A DNA stretch of 64,000 nt from contig NZ_JAIHLP010000002.1 of NCBI RefSeq assembly GCF_020009625.1, positions 1,674,001-1,738,000 on the forward strand, given 5' to 3'. This stretch comes from Leifsonia poae. GTDB taxonomy: Bacteria > Actinomycetota > Actinomycetes > Actinomycetales > Microbacteriaceae. Under the pieces are notes generated by a model. It was given only the letters and a program-made list of their open reading frames with translations. It ran no database searches and was not told the origin of the DNA. Of the stretch, positions 8,498 to 16,508 are shown piece after piece. The translations under genes were made by a program, and so were the position numbers. The stretch's first letter is position 1. The number at the start of each line of letters is the position of its first letter.

Positions 8498-9058
8498 TCA
8501 GCCCGCGAGCTGCGGCGGGGTCGTGCCGATCCCGCGCACGCTGCCGACCGTCTCGCCCTGCGGGTAGAAGACCACGCAGGTCACCAGGCGAACGCCTGCC
8601 GACCAGGCGGTCGCATCCGGGGTGTAGAACGAGTAGTCGAGATCGGATGTCTCGTAGCCGACCCCGACGTAGCCGGTGAACGCACTGCCGCACTGGTCGG
8701 AGGCGGAGGCACTGATCGCCTCATCGCCGGGATACCCGCTTCCGGTGAGCATCGGCAGGGCGTAGACCTCGGAGGTGTGGGCTGTTGAACAGGGAACGAC
8801 CATCACGTTCCCCGCCTCGGGCTGCTGGGAGCCTGCGATGTCGGTCAGGCAATCGCCGATGACGACGGAAGAGAAGGGCGTGGGCACTCCGGCCGGTGGA
8901 GACGGCGTCGGCGTCGCGGCGACCGGCGGGCGCGCCGTGACCGTCACCGTGACCGGCGGAGGTGTCGGACGCGCCACGCATCCGGAGAGGGCACCCGCGA
9001 GCGCGGCGCTCAGCGCGAGCGCGGCGATCCCGACCCCTCCCGTCCGACGCGCCATCAT
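8498..9058 (-). CDS. Septum-formation-like secreted lipoprotein
   Basis: A protein of about 186 residues with a lipoprotein signal (ALSAALAGALSGC) followed by a Pro-Thr-Val-rich stalk and a C-terminal domain resembling the actinobacterial septum-formation family (VVIGDCLTDI... VVPCSTAHTSEVYA... CGSAFTGYVG). Four cysteines in the mature domain (in GDCL, VPCS, DQCG and VTCV) fit two disulfides of that family. It should be anchored outside the cell membrane. Two adjacent ATG codons (9058 and 9055) are possible starts; a GGGGGA tract lies immediately before them. Function is unknown in detail. Confidence 0.72.
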   Translation of the reverse strand: MMARRTGGVGIAALALSAALAGALSGCVARPTPPPVTVTVTARPPVAATPTPSPPAGVPTPFSSVVIGDCLTDIAGSQQPEAGNVMVVPCSTAHTSEVYALPMLTGSGYPGDEAISASASDQCGSAFTGYVGVGYETSDLDYSFYTPDATAWSAGVRLVTCVVFYPQGETVGSVRGIGTTPPQLAG

Positions 9059-9112
9059 TCCCCCACGATAATCGACTCGGATGCGCTCACCCTCGTCAGG
9101 TCTTCGCACGGT

Positions 9113-10048
9113 CTACCCGGCGCGGAGGCTTCCGTACCAGTCGGCCGCGCGGGCGTCGACGACCGGCGTGGCCGGTTCGGTTCGGCCCGCCAGCGACCAG
9201 AGGGCGCGGGCGTCGTACCAGTGATCCGTGGCGATGAGGTCGATCTGGTGCGCGCTGAGCCCGGTCGCGATCAGCTGAGGCTCGGCGACGGCCCGGGGCA
9301 CCGAACGGGACGACAAGCCGAGACCGACAGCTCGATCGGCCGCCTCCCCCAGACGCACGATCGGCACGGGGAGGGCGGCGGCGTGGAAGACGCGCTGCGC
9401 AGGGTGGGACTCCGCGGTGGCGAGCGCCACCAGCAGAGCGCCCAGATCGCGCACATCCAGGGCGGAGGTCAGGGCGGCGCCGCCGTCGATCCAGCCGTCC
9501 AGCATCCGGTTCACCCGCACCAGGGCGGGCACCACCCAGCGATCGCCCGGACCGAAGGTGAGGTCGGGGCGCACGACGAACCCGCCGGCCTCCAGCACGA
9601 TCTCCTCCGCGGCGACCCGCGACCAGCTGAGGGACGACTCGGGGTTCACCGGCAGTTCACCCTCCACGACACCTCGATGTGTGCCGCTGCCGTAGACAGC
9701 CACCGTGCTCGTGTACACGATCCGTGAGACCCCGGCCGCCCTGGCCGCTGCCACGAGCACACGGGCTCCCTCGACATTCACCACACGCTGGAAGTCCGGA
9801 TCGCGGCCGACGTACCCGGCCGTGTGGACGATGGCGTCGACCCCCTCGCAGGCCCGTGCGACGGCATCAGGATGCGCGAGGTCGGCGATCACGGCATCCA
9901 CATCGCCCGCCCGGATCTTGGCCGGATCCCGAACCATCCGGCGAACGCGGATGCCGGACTCGACCGCTGCGTCCGCCGTCGCAGACCCGACGAACCCGGC
10001 CGCGCCCGTGACGAGCAGGTTCGGGGTGGAGGGTGTGGATTCGCTCAT
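9113..10048 (-). CDS. Extended SDR (NAD-dependent epimerase/dehydratase-like)
   Basis: A 311-residue extended short-chain dehydrogenase. The N-terminal Rossmann motif is GAAGFVG near residue 14, followed by the ADLAHPDAVARAC and VVNVEGARVLVAAAR blocks of sugar-epimerase-like SDRs. The catalytic YxxSK is not intact: the segment reads LSWSRVAAE, with Leu and Arg at the expected Tyr and Lys positions. It lies beside a gamma-butyrolactone receptor and an AfsA homologue, and SDR enzymes are frequent members of such loci, so it may reduce a butenolide intermediate or bind it. Start at 10048 (MSESTPST) directly before the Rossmann fold; it diverges from the receptor gene. Confidence 0.8.
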   Translation of the reverse strand: MSESTPSTPNLLVTGAAGFVGSATADAAVESGIRVRRMVRDPAKIRAGDVDAVIADLAHPDAVARACEGVDAIVHTAGYVGRDPDFQRVVNVEGARVLVAAARAAGVSRIVYTSTVAVYGSGTHRGVVEGELPVNPESSLSWSRVAAEEIVLEAGGFVVRPDLTFGPGDRWVVPALVRVNRMLDGWIDGGAALTSALDVRDLGALLVALATAESHPAQRVFHAAALPVPIVRLGEAADRAVGLGLSSRSVPRAVAEPQLIATGLSAHQIDLIATDHWYDARALWSLAGRTEPATPVVDARAADWYGSLRAG

Positions 10049-10143
10049 CGGGGTCCGTTCATCGATTACGGTGAGTACAAGCCGTCCTCGGCGCGAATGC
10101 TGGGAACGACACCACCGCTCGCCGACCACAGGAGATGTCTCGA

Positions 10144-10779
10144 ATGGTGAAACAGGCGCGAGCACAGATCACACGAGACGCGATCATCGCCGGTGCAGCC
10201 GTCGCGTTCGAGCGCTTCGGGTACGGGATGGCCTCGATCGCCGACATCTCCGCCGCCGCCTCGGTGACCAAAGGCGCCCTGTATTTCCACTTCGAATCCA
10301 AAGATGAGATCGCGCATGCGGTCATCCTGCGCCAGCACGAGATCTCCTTCAGTGCCGGGGCCGCGATCCTCGAGCGCGGGCTGCCCGCACTCGAGACCAT
10401 GCTGCGCCTCTGCGCCAGCCTGGCCGGGCAATTGATAAGCGACCCGATCGTGAAGGCCGGCATCCGGCTCACCACCGACGTCTCCAACTTCGAGCGGCCC
10501 GTCTCCGACCCGTACAAAGACTGGCTCTCCACCTTCGAACAGCTCGCGGTGCGAGCCATCGAGGAGGGCGATGTGGCACCCACGATCGACCCCGGGATGC
10601 TCGCCCATTTCATCATCCCGGCCTTCACAGGTGTGCAGCTCGTCTCGGAGACGCTGACCGATCGCGACGACCTGCTGCAGCGGGTACGCGAGATGTGGAT
10701 CGTCCTCCTGCCGGGCATCGTGCCGGCCGACCGGTACGCCGACCTCAAAACTCTTCCCTCGCAGATCCTGCCCGGGTAG
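10144..10779 (+). CDS. TetR-family gamma-butyrolactone receptor-like repressor (ArpA/ScbR type)
   Basis: A 211-residue TetR-like regulator. The DNA-binding region (TRDAIIAGAAVAFERFGYG, then ISAAASVTKGALYFHFESKDEIAHAVI) has the pattern of the ArpA/BarA/ScbR/CprB group, including VTKGALYFHF followed by K(D/E)xxAxA. In the ligand domain DPYKDWLSTFEQL places Trp127 at the position of the conserved ligand-pocket Trp of that group. An AGGAG tract at 10130-10134 is 9 nt before the ATG at 10144, whereas the ATG at 10135 would sit on top of it, which decides the start. The gene converges on and overlaps the AfsA-like gene by 35 bases. Expected role: repressor released by a butyrolactone-type signal. 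Confidence 0.85.
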   Translation: MVKQARAQITRDAIIAGAAVAFERFGYGMASIADISAAASVTKGALYFHFESKDEIAHAVILRQHEISFSAGAAILERGLPALETMLRLCASLAGQLISDPIVKAGIRLTTDVSNFERPVSDPYKDWLSTFEQLAVRAIEEGDVAPTIDPGMLAHFIIPAFTGVQLVSETLTDRDDLLQRVREMWIVLLPGIVPADRYADLKTLPSQILPG

Positions 10780-11716
10780 GCCGCGCGACAGCGGTGCCGG
10801 TCATGGCGGCCCGCTCCTCCTGGCGCACCTCGAATGCGATCTCGCCGGCGGTGCCGGCGGCGGCCGACGCCGCATCGCCGAGCCGGGTCACCGTGACCGA
10901 CGCCGTCGGCGCCAATTCGACGACAGTCCCGAAGCTCGCGTCGAACGATGCGAAGTCGAGCTCGGGCCGGCCGAGCAGCAGCCGCGCGGACTGACGCACC
11001 GCATCCATGAGCAGGACACCGGGAACATGGTCGAGCGGGTGATCGAAGTAGATCGGATGCCGCGGGTCGACGATGATCGCTCGCCCGCCCTCCGATTCGG
11101 TCCCCGACACGAGCACATCGTCGGCGGTCGTCACGCCCACCGCCTCCGATTCGGCGCGCGACCCGGGTTCGGGCGGCGGCCCGAAACCGCTCGGCGCGGC
11201 GCCGCGGCGCAGTCGGCGATAGGTCTCATCGTCGACGATCGTGGCGTCGCCCCGGCCGTCGGCGACCGGACGCCCGTTCCAGCTCAGCTCGACGTTCGCG
11301 CGCAGAGTGCGCACTCGACCGGATCCGGTGCGCCGAACGCCGTCCACGCGCACCCGGGCGAGCAGTTCCGGTGGCGCGGTCAACGGCGCAAGACGATGCT
11401 CGGTGACGGCATAGCGCATCCCCGTCATGAGGAAACGGTCGGTCAGAGACACGTCGTAGCCTTCGTGGGCGATCAGGATGGTGAGCTGCCGCACCGTCTC
11501 GGCGACCAGCGCACCGTCGACGGTGCGGTCCGGCCGGCTGTAGAGCGAATGGCGGCGGGGCCACTGCACACCGCATTCGAACAGGTCGGGTGCGGCGGCG
11601 ACGACGTCGGTCGCGAAAACCTCCGCGACGGCGGCGCGATGCACCAGGGTTCGCCTCACGGTGGAGTCGAACCGCACCACGCGGGTGCGATCGAGGTTTC
11701 GAGCAACCATGCTCAT
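10745..11716 (-). CDS. AfsA-like gamma-butyrolactone synthase
   Basis: A 323-residue protein with two AfsA hotdog repeats. The first (about residues 23-115) shows VHRAAVAEVFATD, then the WPRRHSLYS and ETVRQLTILIAHEGYDV blocks; the second (about 215-300) has HPIYFDHPLDHVPGVLLMDAVRQ. AfsA enzymes condense a beta-ketoacyl chain with dihydroxyacetone phosphate in the first step of A-factor-type signal synthesis. The ATG at 11716 has GAAGGA 5 nt upstream; a second ATG at 11710 is possible. The neighbouring receptor and SDR complete a signalling cassette. Its 3' end overlaps the receptor gene convergently, so antisense effects on each other's mRNA are possible. Confidence 0.88.
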   Translation of the reverse strand: MSMVARNLDRTRVVRFDSTVRRTLVHRAAVAEVFATDVVAAAPDLFECGVQWPRRHSLYSRPDRTVDGALVAETVRQLTILIAHEGYDVSLTDRFLMTGMRYAVTEHRLAPLTAPPELLARVRVDGVRRTGSGRVRTLRANVELSWNGRPVADGRGDATIVDDETYRRLRRGAAPSGFGPPPEPGSRAESEAVGVTTADDVLVSGTESEGGRAIIVDPRHPIYFDHPLDHVPGVLLMDAVRQSARLLLGRPELDFASFDASFGTVVELAPTASVTVTRLGDAASAAAGTAGEIAFEVRQEERAAMTGTAVARPTRAGSAREEF

Positions 11717-11742
11717 CGGGGTCCTTCGGTCGGGTCAGGCCG

Positions 11743-11811
11743 AAAGGTGCCGACGGACCGTCACACCCCCAATCTGCGACGGTCGGCGCGAAGACTGACG
11801 TCGGCACCTTT
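11743..11811. repeat. Widely spaced 12-bp inverted repeat upstream of the AfsA-like gene
   Basis: AAAGGTGCCGAC at 11743-11754 is repeated in inverted form as GTCGGCACCTTT at 11800-11811, with 45 bases between. Both arms lie in the 168-base gap upstream of the AfsA-like gene, positions where paired operator sites or a promoter-loop element would be expected. No protein can be assigned from the sequence alone. Confidence 0.6.
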
Positions 11812-11830
11812 CTTCCAGAATAATACGCTC

Positions 11831-11846
11831 AACCGGACGAACGGTT
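11831..11846. promoter_or_regulatory. Candidate butyrolactone-receptor operator (ARE-like)
   Basis: AACCGGACGAACGGTT is an imperfect palindrome (AACCG, 6 nt, CGGTT) followed by a T run, resembling autoregulatory elements bound by ArpA/ScbR-type receptors. It is 115 bases before the AfsA-like start. A rho-independent terminator on the plus strand was considered, but no plus-strand gene ends nearby. Confidence 0.4.
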
Positions 11847-11884
11847 TTTTTCATCGCCGATCGGCATCCCCCGTTCGGGTGGCA

Positions 11885-12163
11885 TCAATCGTCGTAGACG
11901 AAACCCCGACCGGCCCGGAATCGGCGCTCGCCACCCTCGAACGGTTCCTGGTCGTTGTAGTGCGTCTCGCGCCGCTCCGACTCGGCGAGCAGCGCCTTCT
12001 CGACCAGGTGGGACCAGCTGCGGTCGCGCTCCGAATGCGAGGTCGCCTCGAACGCCGCCCGCGAACGCCGACGGACCGACGCCCGCACGTACACAGTGAT
12101 CCGCACGAGCGGATCGTCCTGCGCGTCCCCGTCGAACCGTTCGTCGGCGCTCACCTGGCTCAT
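11885..12163 (-). CDS. Small charged protein of unknown function
   Basis: A 92-residue hydrophilic protein, rich in Arg, Glu and Asp, with a central LVRITVYVRASVRRRSRAAFEA segment followed by WSHLVEKALLAES. The latter half looks like a ribbon-helix-helix type arrangement (beta strand RITVYV, then two helices), so a small DNA-binding or antitoxin-like protein is possible but not established. Its ATG overlaps the stop of the membrane protein gene upstream (ATGA), so the two are co-translated. I do not recognise the family. Confidence 0.6.
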   Translation of the reverse strand: MSQVSADERFDGDAQDDPLVRITVYVRASVRRRSRAAFEATSHSERDRSWSHLVEKALLAESERRETHYNDQEPFEGGERRFRAGRGFVYDD

Positions 12164-12555
12164 GGTTGCGCCTGGAGCGCCTTCGCCTTGAGCACCTCGA
12201 ACTCGGCTGCGGTGATCGTTCCGGCATCCAGCAACGTCTTCGCCTGCGCGATCTGGTCGGCCGGGCCGGCGCCGGCGACAGCGCGGATGGAGGAGTCGAT
12301 CGCCTGCCGACCGCGCGACTCGACGACGGCGGTGCGTTCGGCCATTCCGCCACCCCGGGCGATCAGGTACACGAGCGTGGTGAGCACGGGGACGAACACC
12401 AGGAAGAGCAGCCAGACCGCCTTGAGCCACCCGTTCAGTGCCCGATCGCGGAACAGGTCGAGCACCACCGAGAACAGAGCCATCAAATAGGCGACGGTGA
12501 TGAAGACGAGGAAGAAGATCTCGACGATCCCCCAGAAATTGTTCCACAGAGTCAT
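12160..12555 (-). CDS. PLDc_N and SHOCT domain membrane protein
   Basis: A 131-residue protein with two N-terminal hydrophobic helices (WGIVEIFFLVFITVAYLMAL and LKAVWLLFLVFVPVLTTLVYL), the pattern of the phospholipase D nuclease N-terminal (PLDc_N) domain without a nuclease domain. The C-terminus DQIAQAKTLLDAGTITAAEFEVLKAKAL is a SHOCT oligomerisation motif. Such proteins are common small membrane proteins of unclear function in actinobacteria. The start at 12555 follows GAAAGGA by 5 nt, a strong ribosome binding site. It is first of a two-gene operon with the small charged protein. Confidence 0.82.
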   Translation of the reverse strand: MTLWNNFWGIVEIFFLVFITVAYLMALFSVVLDLFRDRALNGWLKAVWLLFLVFVPVLTTLVYLIARGGGMAERTAVVESRGRQAIDSSIRAVAGAGPADQIAQAKTLLDAGTITAAEFEVLKAKALQAQP

Positions 12556-12677
12556 TGCAGTCCTTTCGAGACGAGTCTGTGCCCATCGTCCCGAGGAATG
12601 CTCAGCGGAACACACCAGATGTCGCAAACCGATCGTCGCGGCGGCGCGGAATCGTGGTGTCCGGGCGACGAAGACAC

Positions 12678-13664
12678 TCAGCGGCTATCGGCGAAACGGG
12701 TGAGCGCCGTGCCCGGCTCAGTCGGAGGGTCGGCCCGGACGGCGCCCGGCGGCCGACCGAACGCGGCCTGGAATGCGCGCCGCATCCGGGCCTGCGTGCC
12801 GAAACCGCTGGCCGCGCCGACCTCGTCCAGCGACAGCGAGCGCCATTCGGGGCTCGTGAGCAGAGCGACCGCCTCGCGCAACCGGTGGTCGCGCAGCTCC
12901 CGCGCCACCGTCGTTCCCGCATCGGCGAGCACCCGCTGCAACTGCCTGGTCGAGATGCCCTGCGCGGCGGCGATGTGCGCACCGGTCAGGTCGGCCCGTT
13001 TGGCGTTCACGCCGATGTACTGAAGCGCACGGCCGGACCGCATCGCCGCGCTGTTCTCGTCGGGCTGCTCGTCACCGATGGACCCGAGCACCATGGCGCC
13101 CAGCATCTGGCTGACGATGCGTTGGGTCATCACCCCCTCGACCGAACCCGGGCGGGAGAACTCCCGGGCGATCGTGCTCACGAAGGCGACCACTGCATCC
13201 CGGAACACCCCCGGCCGGACCACGCGCAGATCGGGTTCGAGCCCGGGGACGCCGACCGGGGCAAGCGCACCCCGCCGCGTCACGATGATCAGCAGGACCA
13301 CCGGCTCGGCATTCTCGAACTCATACGGGTCGAGGCCGGAGACGAGAGCCACGTCACCGGCTTCGAGCACGATTTCCCGCCCGCGCTGACGCACGACCAT
13401 CCGCCCCGAACGCAAGAAGAGGTAGCTCGTTCCCACCAGCAGGGAGGCCACCTGCTCGGCGCTGCGCGCGACGAGCGCCTCGGATTGGCGCAGCCAGGTG
13501 ATCGCCATGGCGTCGTAGACGACGACATCGATCTCGGCATGGAACCGTTCGACGTCGTCGACACGGATCGTCGAATGCCAGGCGAAGAACTCGATCGCCC
13601 GACGTCCGCTCAGCTCGGCCCGGGCGGGGAGCCTCGGGGTGAAGAAATGCGTGTCGGACGCCAC
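12678..13664 (-). CDS. AraC-family transcriptional regulator
   Basis: A 328-residue regulator with an AraC_binding_2-like N-terminal sensor domain (about residues 25-190) and a C-terminal helix-turn-helix pair (GISTRQLQRVLADAGTTVARELRDHRL and LSLDEVGAASGFGTQARMRRAFQAAFGRPPGAV). The GTG at 13664 follows TAGCGT by 6 nt with no ribosome binding site, consistent with a leaderless mRNA. No clear target is next to it; the next gene on the same strand (glyoxalase-like, 13732) is transcribed toward it from its own leaderless-type promoter. Confidence 0.85.
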   Translation of the reverse strand: MASDTHFFTPRLPARAELSGRRAIEFFAWHSTIRVDDVERFHAEIDVVVYDAMAITWLRQSEALVARSAEQVASLLVGTSYLFLRSGRMVVRQRGREIVLEAGDVALVSGLDPYEFENAEPVVLLIIVTRRGALAPVGVPGLEPDLRVVRPGVFRDAVVAFVSTIAREFSRPGSVEGVMTQRIVSQMLGAMVLGSIGDEQPDENSAAMRSGRALQYIGVNAKRADLTGAHIAAAQGISTRQLQRVLADAGTTVARELRDHRLREAVALLTSPEWRSLSLDEVGAASGFGTQARMRRAFQAAFGRPPGAVRADPPTEPGTALTRFADSR

Positions 13665-13731
13665 GGCTCGACGCTAGCGCACGAGGGCGGCGCGCGTCGG
13701 CCCGTGACGGCAACGCACGAGGTCGGCGCGG

Positions 13732-14343
13732 TCACGCCTTCGGCGCGGCCCACTCGAATCCGTCGGGGTCGGTGAACGGGCCGGCGCTGCCGGCGACGGT
13801 GATCCGGTGCGACCCGGCGCCCTCGGGAGGCACACCCGCATCTTTCGCAAGCGCCCGCCGTGCGTAGAGGCCCAAACCGATGGGGCTCGACGGGGTGGCG
13901 AACTCGACATACTTGCCGAAACTCTTGCCGACCGTGAAACCCCTGTTGAGATAGAACCGCTTGCTGGCGGCCACGTCTCCGGAGCCCAGCAGGAGGACGA
14001 CCTTGTCGACGGTGCGGCTGGGCTCGGTGGTGTCTTTCTTGGTCGATGTCGCCACCTTCCAGAGGGTTCCGTCCGGTGCTGCGACGACGCCGCCGACACC
14101 CCACAGCGTCCTCTCCAACGGCTTCACGGCGGTGGCGCCTGCAGCGAGGGCCGCGTCGAGCAGGGCGCTCACGTTCCCAGGCTGGGAGACGATGAGCGAC
14201 AGGGTGAACGCCCGGAAGCCGCTCGTCGGGGCGTCGGATGCGCGCACCCGCACCCGCGCGCCCAGCCCGAAGGCGGCGGCGTAGAACTGCTCGGCGGCGA
14301 CGGGGTCGGCCGTCTCGATGGTCACGGATTCGATGGATGTCAT
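13732..14343 (-). CDS. Glyoxalase/bleomycin-resistance family protein
   Basis: A 203-residue protein with two vicinal-oxygen-chelate modules: residues 1-95 (TIETADPVAAEQFYAAAFGLGARVRV ... APDGTLWKVA) and 105-200 (LLLGSGDVAASKRFYLNRGFTVGKSFGKYVEF ... FTDPDGFEWAAPKA). This is the layout of small two-module glyoxalase-like enzymes. Metal ligands and substrate are not assignable with confidence. The ATG at 14343 lies 7 nt after TAGCGT, suggesting a leaderless transcript; I therefore do not use the longer upstream in-frame ATG. Confidence 0.82.
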   Translation of the reverse strand: MTSIESVTIETADPVAAEQFYAAAFGLGARVRVRASDAPTSGFRAFTLSLIVSQPGNVSALLDAALAAGATAVKPLERTLWGVGGVVAAPDGTLWKVATSTKKDTTEPSRTVDKVVLLLGSGDVAASKRFYLNRGFTVGKSFGKYVEFATPSSPIGLGLYARRALAKDAGVPPEGAGSHRITVAGSAGPFTDPDGFEWAAPKA

Positions 14344-14450
14344 ACGACCAACGCTAGGCAGCGGCGAGCATCGGGGCTTCTCGAATCCTGCTCGATGCCG
14401 TGGCCGGTCAGGGTCGTGACCGACAGTGACCGACAAGACCTATCCTCCGC

Positions 14451-15254
14451 TCAGTCCACCGTGCCGCTCGGGTTCGCCTTGATGGCGCCGCTGGTCACGG
14501 CAACCCCGCCCGTTCCCGTCGGGACTCCGTCGACCGCCGCCCCGAACTCGGGCGTGTACTGCCGGCTGTGACGGAAGGTGTCGATGAACCGCTGCAGGCG
14601 CGGGTCGTCCGCGGAGGTCAAACGCAGCTGGTGCCCCCACGAGGAGACGACGATCTGGCTGGGAAGGTCGGTGTTCGGCCACGGGCTCAGGTCGATGTAG
14701 CGGTTGCCCTGGCCGGGCGCCACCGTCGGCTCGGGGATGATCGATTGGGCGCGAACGAACCGGCGGAGCGCTGCGATGTCGTTCTTCGCCAGATCGGATT
14801 GGTAGGTGATCCACACCGCGCCGTGCTCCAGGTTGTGCACGGCCCGCTCGCTGGGGATCGGTTTGTCGTAGACGCCCGCGTTCATCCAGACCGGATTGTG
14901 CGGACCGCCGACCGGCGGGGTCACCGTGTAGTCGACCGGACCGGTGACATGGTCGTTCTGCAGGCCGCCCCAGGCCAGCACGCCCGGGATGCCGGATGTG
15001 TCGGTCACCCGCTCGGGCGTCTGCTGCACGGTCACCGCTCCCGTCGGCTTCTGCGGGATGATCTCTCCGGCATTCGCTGAGCGCGGCGCACCCGAGACGA
15101 CCACGGCGATGATGGCGACGACCGCCAGGAAGGCGACGACCCCGCCCGCGGCGGCGAACGACCACTTGCGGCGGGAACTGGCCCGTTCGGCCCGCCGGAT
15201 CTCCTCGATCTTCGCCTGACGCCGCGCGGCCTGTTCGCTCGTCGATCTCGCCAC
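14451..15254 (-). CDS. DUF3105 membrane-anchored extracytoplasmic protein
   Basis: A 267-residue protein with a basic cytoplasmic N-terminus (about 30 residues), one transmembrane helix (FAAAGGVVAFLAVVAIIAVVV) and a large outside domain. The domain carries the DUF3105 pattern: VHNLEHGAVWITYQ near residue 140 and SSWGHQLRLTS near 200, with the histidines conserved in the family. It ends in a disordered Gly-Thr tail. The function of DUF3105 is unknown; it is common in actinobacteria and often beside DUF305 proteins, which are not seen here. Confidence 0.85.
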   Translation of the reverse strand: MARSTSEQAARRQAKIEEIRRAERASSRRKWSFAAAGGVVAFLAVVAIIAVVVSGAPRSANAGEIIPQKPTGAVTVQQTPERVTDTSGIPGVLAWGGLQNDHVTGPVDYTVTPPVGGPHNPVWMNAGVYDKPIPSERAVHNLEHGAVWITYQSDLAKNDIAALRRFVRAQSIIPEPTVAPGQGNRYIDLSPWPNTDLPSQIVVSSWGHQLRLTSADDPRLQRFIDTFRHSRQYTPEFGAAVDGVPTGTGGVAVTSGAIKANPSGTVD

Positions 15255-15380
15255 GGGGCGTCTCCTGTCTCGGGATGGGACTGCACCGACCGAGCGGTGG
15301 CAGCGGCTTCGAGCTTGTCATCGGCCCCGCCTCGCGCGATGAACGCTGACTGGAGCCCGGCCGGGAATCCGCTCCGCCGG

Positions 15381-15398
15381 CCTGAGAAGCGTCTCAGG
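15381..15398. repeat. Small palindrome upstream of the membrane protein gene
   Basis: CCTGAGA and TCTCAGG flank 4 bases (15381-15398). It ends 19 bases before the TAGGGT box of the downstream gene, about where a -35 element or repressor site would lie. Function is inferred only from position. Confidence 0.4.
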
Positions 15399-15428
15399 AG
15401 CGCGCGGCCGACTCGCTAGGGTGGGCTC

Positions 15429-16460
15429 GTGACCGAGACCTTCCCGGCGACCGTCGACTACACCGCCCTCACCGAGCCGATCACCGTCGCCGAGGTGAAA
15501 GCGTTCCGGCGGGCGGCGCGCGCATCCAGCACCGGCATGCGCACGGTCCGAACGATCGCGACCGTCGGCGTCGCCGTCGTGATCGGCTGCCTGGTGCTGG
15601 CCATCGCCGTCGCCGGATTCTCAGAAGGCTCCCCGCCGGTGACCGCGGGCCTGCTCGCCCTGGGACTGGCGGCCGTCGCCGTGGCGTGCGTCGCCGTCGT
15701 GCTCGCTTCGCGGGCCCGCTGGGGCGCCTGGATGCGACTCGACCGGTTCGCCCGCGCCAACCGGTTCGCGTTCAGCTCGCGCTCAGAGGCGCCGGCGTAT
15801 CCGGGGTCGATTTTCTCGCAAGGCTCCGACCGGGCGATCCGCGACCGCATCACCAGCACCACAGGCCACACCTTCGATCTCGGCACCCTCGACTACGTGA
15901 CCGGGTCGGGGAAGTCGCGAGAAGAGCACCACTGGGGATATCTCGCGGTGCGGCTGGACCGGCCGCTGCCGCACATGGTTCTGGATGCGAAGAGCAACAA
16001 CGGATTCTTCGGCACCACGAACCTGCCCGAGGGGTTCTCGCGCGCCCAGCGGCTGTCACTGGAGGGCGACTTCGACCGCTATTTCACCCTCTACTGCCCG
16101 AAAGAGTATGAGCGGGATGCGCTCTATGTCTTCACGCCCGACCTCATGGTGCTGCTGATCGACGAGGCGCAGAACTTCGACGTCGAGATCGTGGACGATT
16201 GGATGTTCGTCTACGCCGCCACACCGCTGCGCCTCGTCGAGCCCGCGGTCGCCCGGAGGATGTTCCGCATCCTGGCCACGGTCGGCGCGAAGGCCACAGA
16301 CAGGGCCACCCGCTACTCGGACGACCACGCCGGCGCGCTGCCCGGGCGCACCATCGCCCCTGCCGGGCGCCGACTGCGCACCTCGTTCCCCGTCATCGGA
16401 GCCGTCTTCGCCGTGCTTCTCATCGGCTACGGCATCGCCTCCGCCATCTTCAATTGGTGA
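15429..16460 (+). CDS. Hypothetical membrane protein, three transmembrane helices
   Basis: A 343-residue protein of unrecognised family. Two adjacent transmembrane helices lie at about residues 40-90 (ATVGVAVVIGCLVLAIAVAGF and AGLLALGLAAVAVACVAVVLA), followed by a soluble domain of about 220 residues and a last helix at the extreme C-terminus (PVIGAVFAVLLIGYGIASAIF). The soluble part has FDLGTLDYVTGSGKSREEHHWGYLAVRL, seen in actinobacterial DUF3137-like proteins, but I am not sure of that link. The GTG at 15429 lies 6 nt after TAGGGT, suggesting a leaderless transcript. Confidence 0.72.
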   Translation: MTETFPATVDYTALTEPITVAEVKAFRRAARASSTGMRTVRTIATVGVAVVIGCLVLAIAVAGFSEGSPPVTAGLLALGLAAVAVACVAVVLASRARWGAWMRLDRFARANRFAFSSRSEAPAYPGSIFSQGSDRAIRDRITSTTGHTFDLGTLDYVTGSGKSREEHHWGYLAVRLDRPLPHMVLDAKSNNGFFGTTNLPEGFSRAQRLSLEGDFDRYFTLYCPKEYERDALYVFTPDLMVLLIDEAQNFDVEIVDDWMFVYAATPLRLVEPAVARRMFRILATVGAKATDRATRYSDDHAGALPGRTIAPAGRRLRTSFPVIGAVFAVLLIGYGIASAIFNW

Positions 16461-16489
16461 CCGGCCTTCAGGATCGCGGGTAAATGTCC

Positions 16490-16507
16490 TACAATTGGCT
16501 CTATTGT
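16490..16507 (+). promoter_or_regulatory. Promoter -10 box within an ACAAT-N7-ATTGT palindrome
   Basis: TACAAT at 16490-16495 is a near-consensus -10. The same bases form ACAAT (16491-16495) and ATTGT (16503-16507), an inverted repeat with a 7-nt spacer. A FadR-type regulator is encoded from 16509, so this is a likely autoregulatory operator overlapping its own promoter. Confidence 0.55.
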
Positions 16508-16508
16508 G

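Noticed and set aside
11831..11850. AACCG-N6-CGGTT followed by T6 as a rho-independent terminator
   Set aside because: No plus-strand gene ends close upstream; the nearest, the receptor gene, stops at 10779 and the region between is occupied by the minus-strand AfsA gene. Kept as a candidate operator only.
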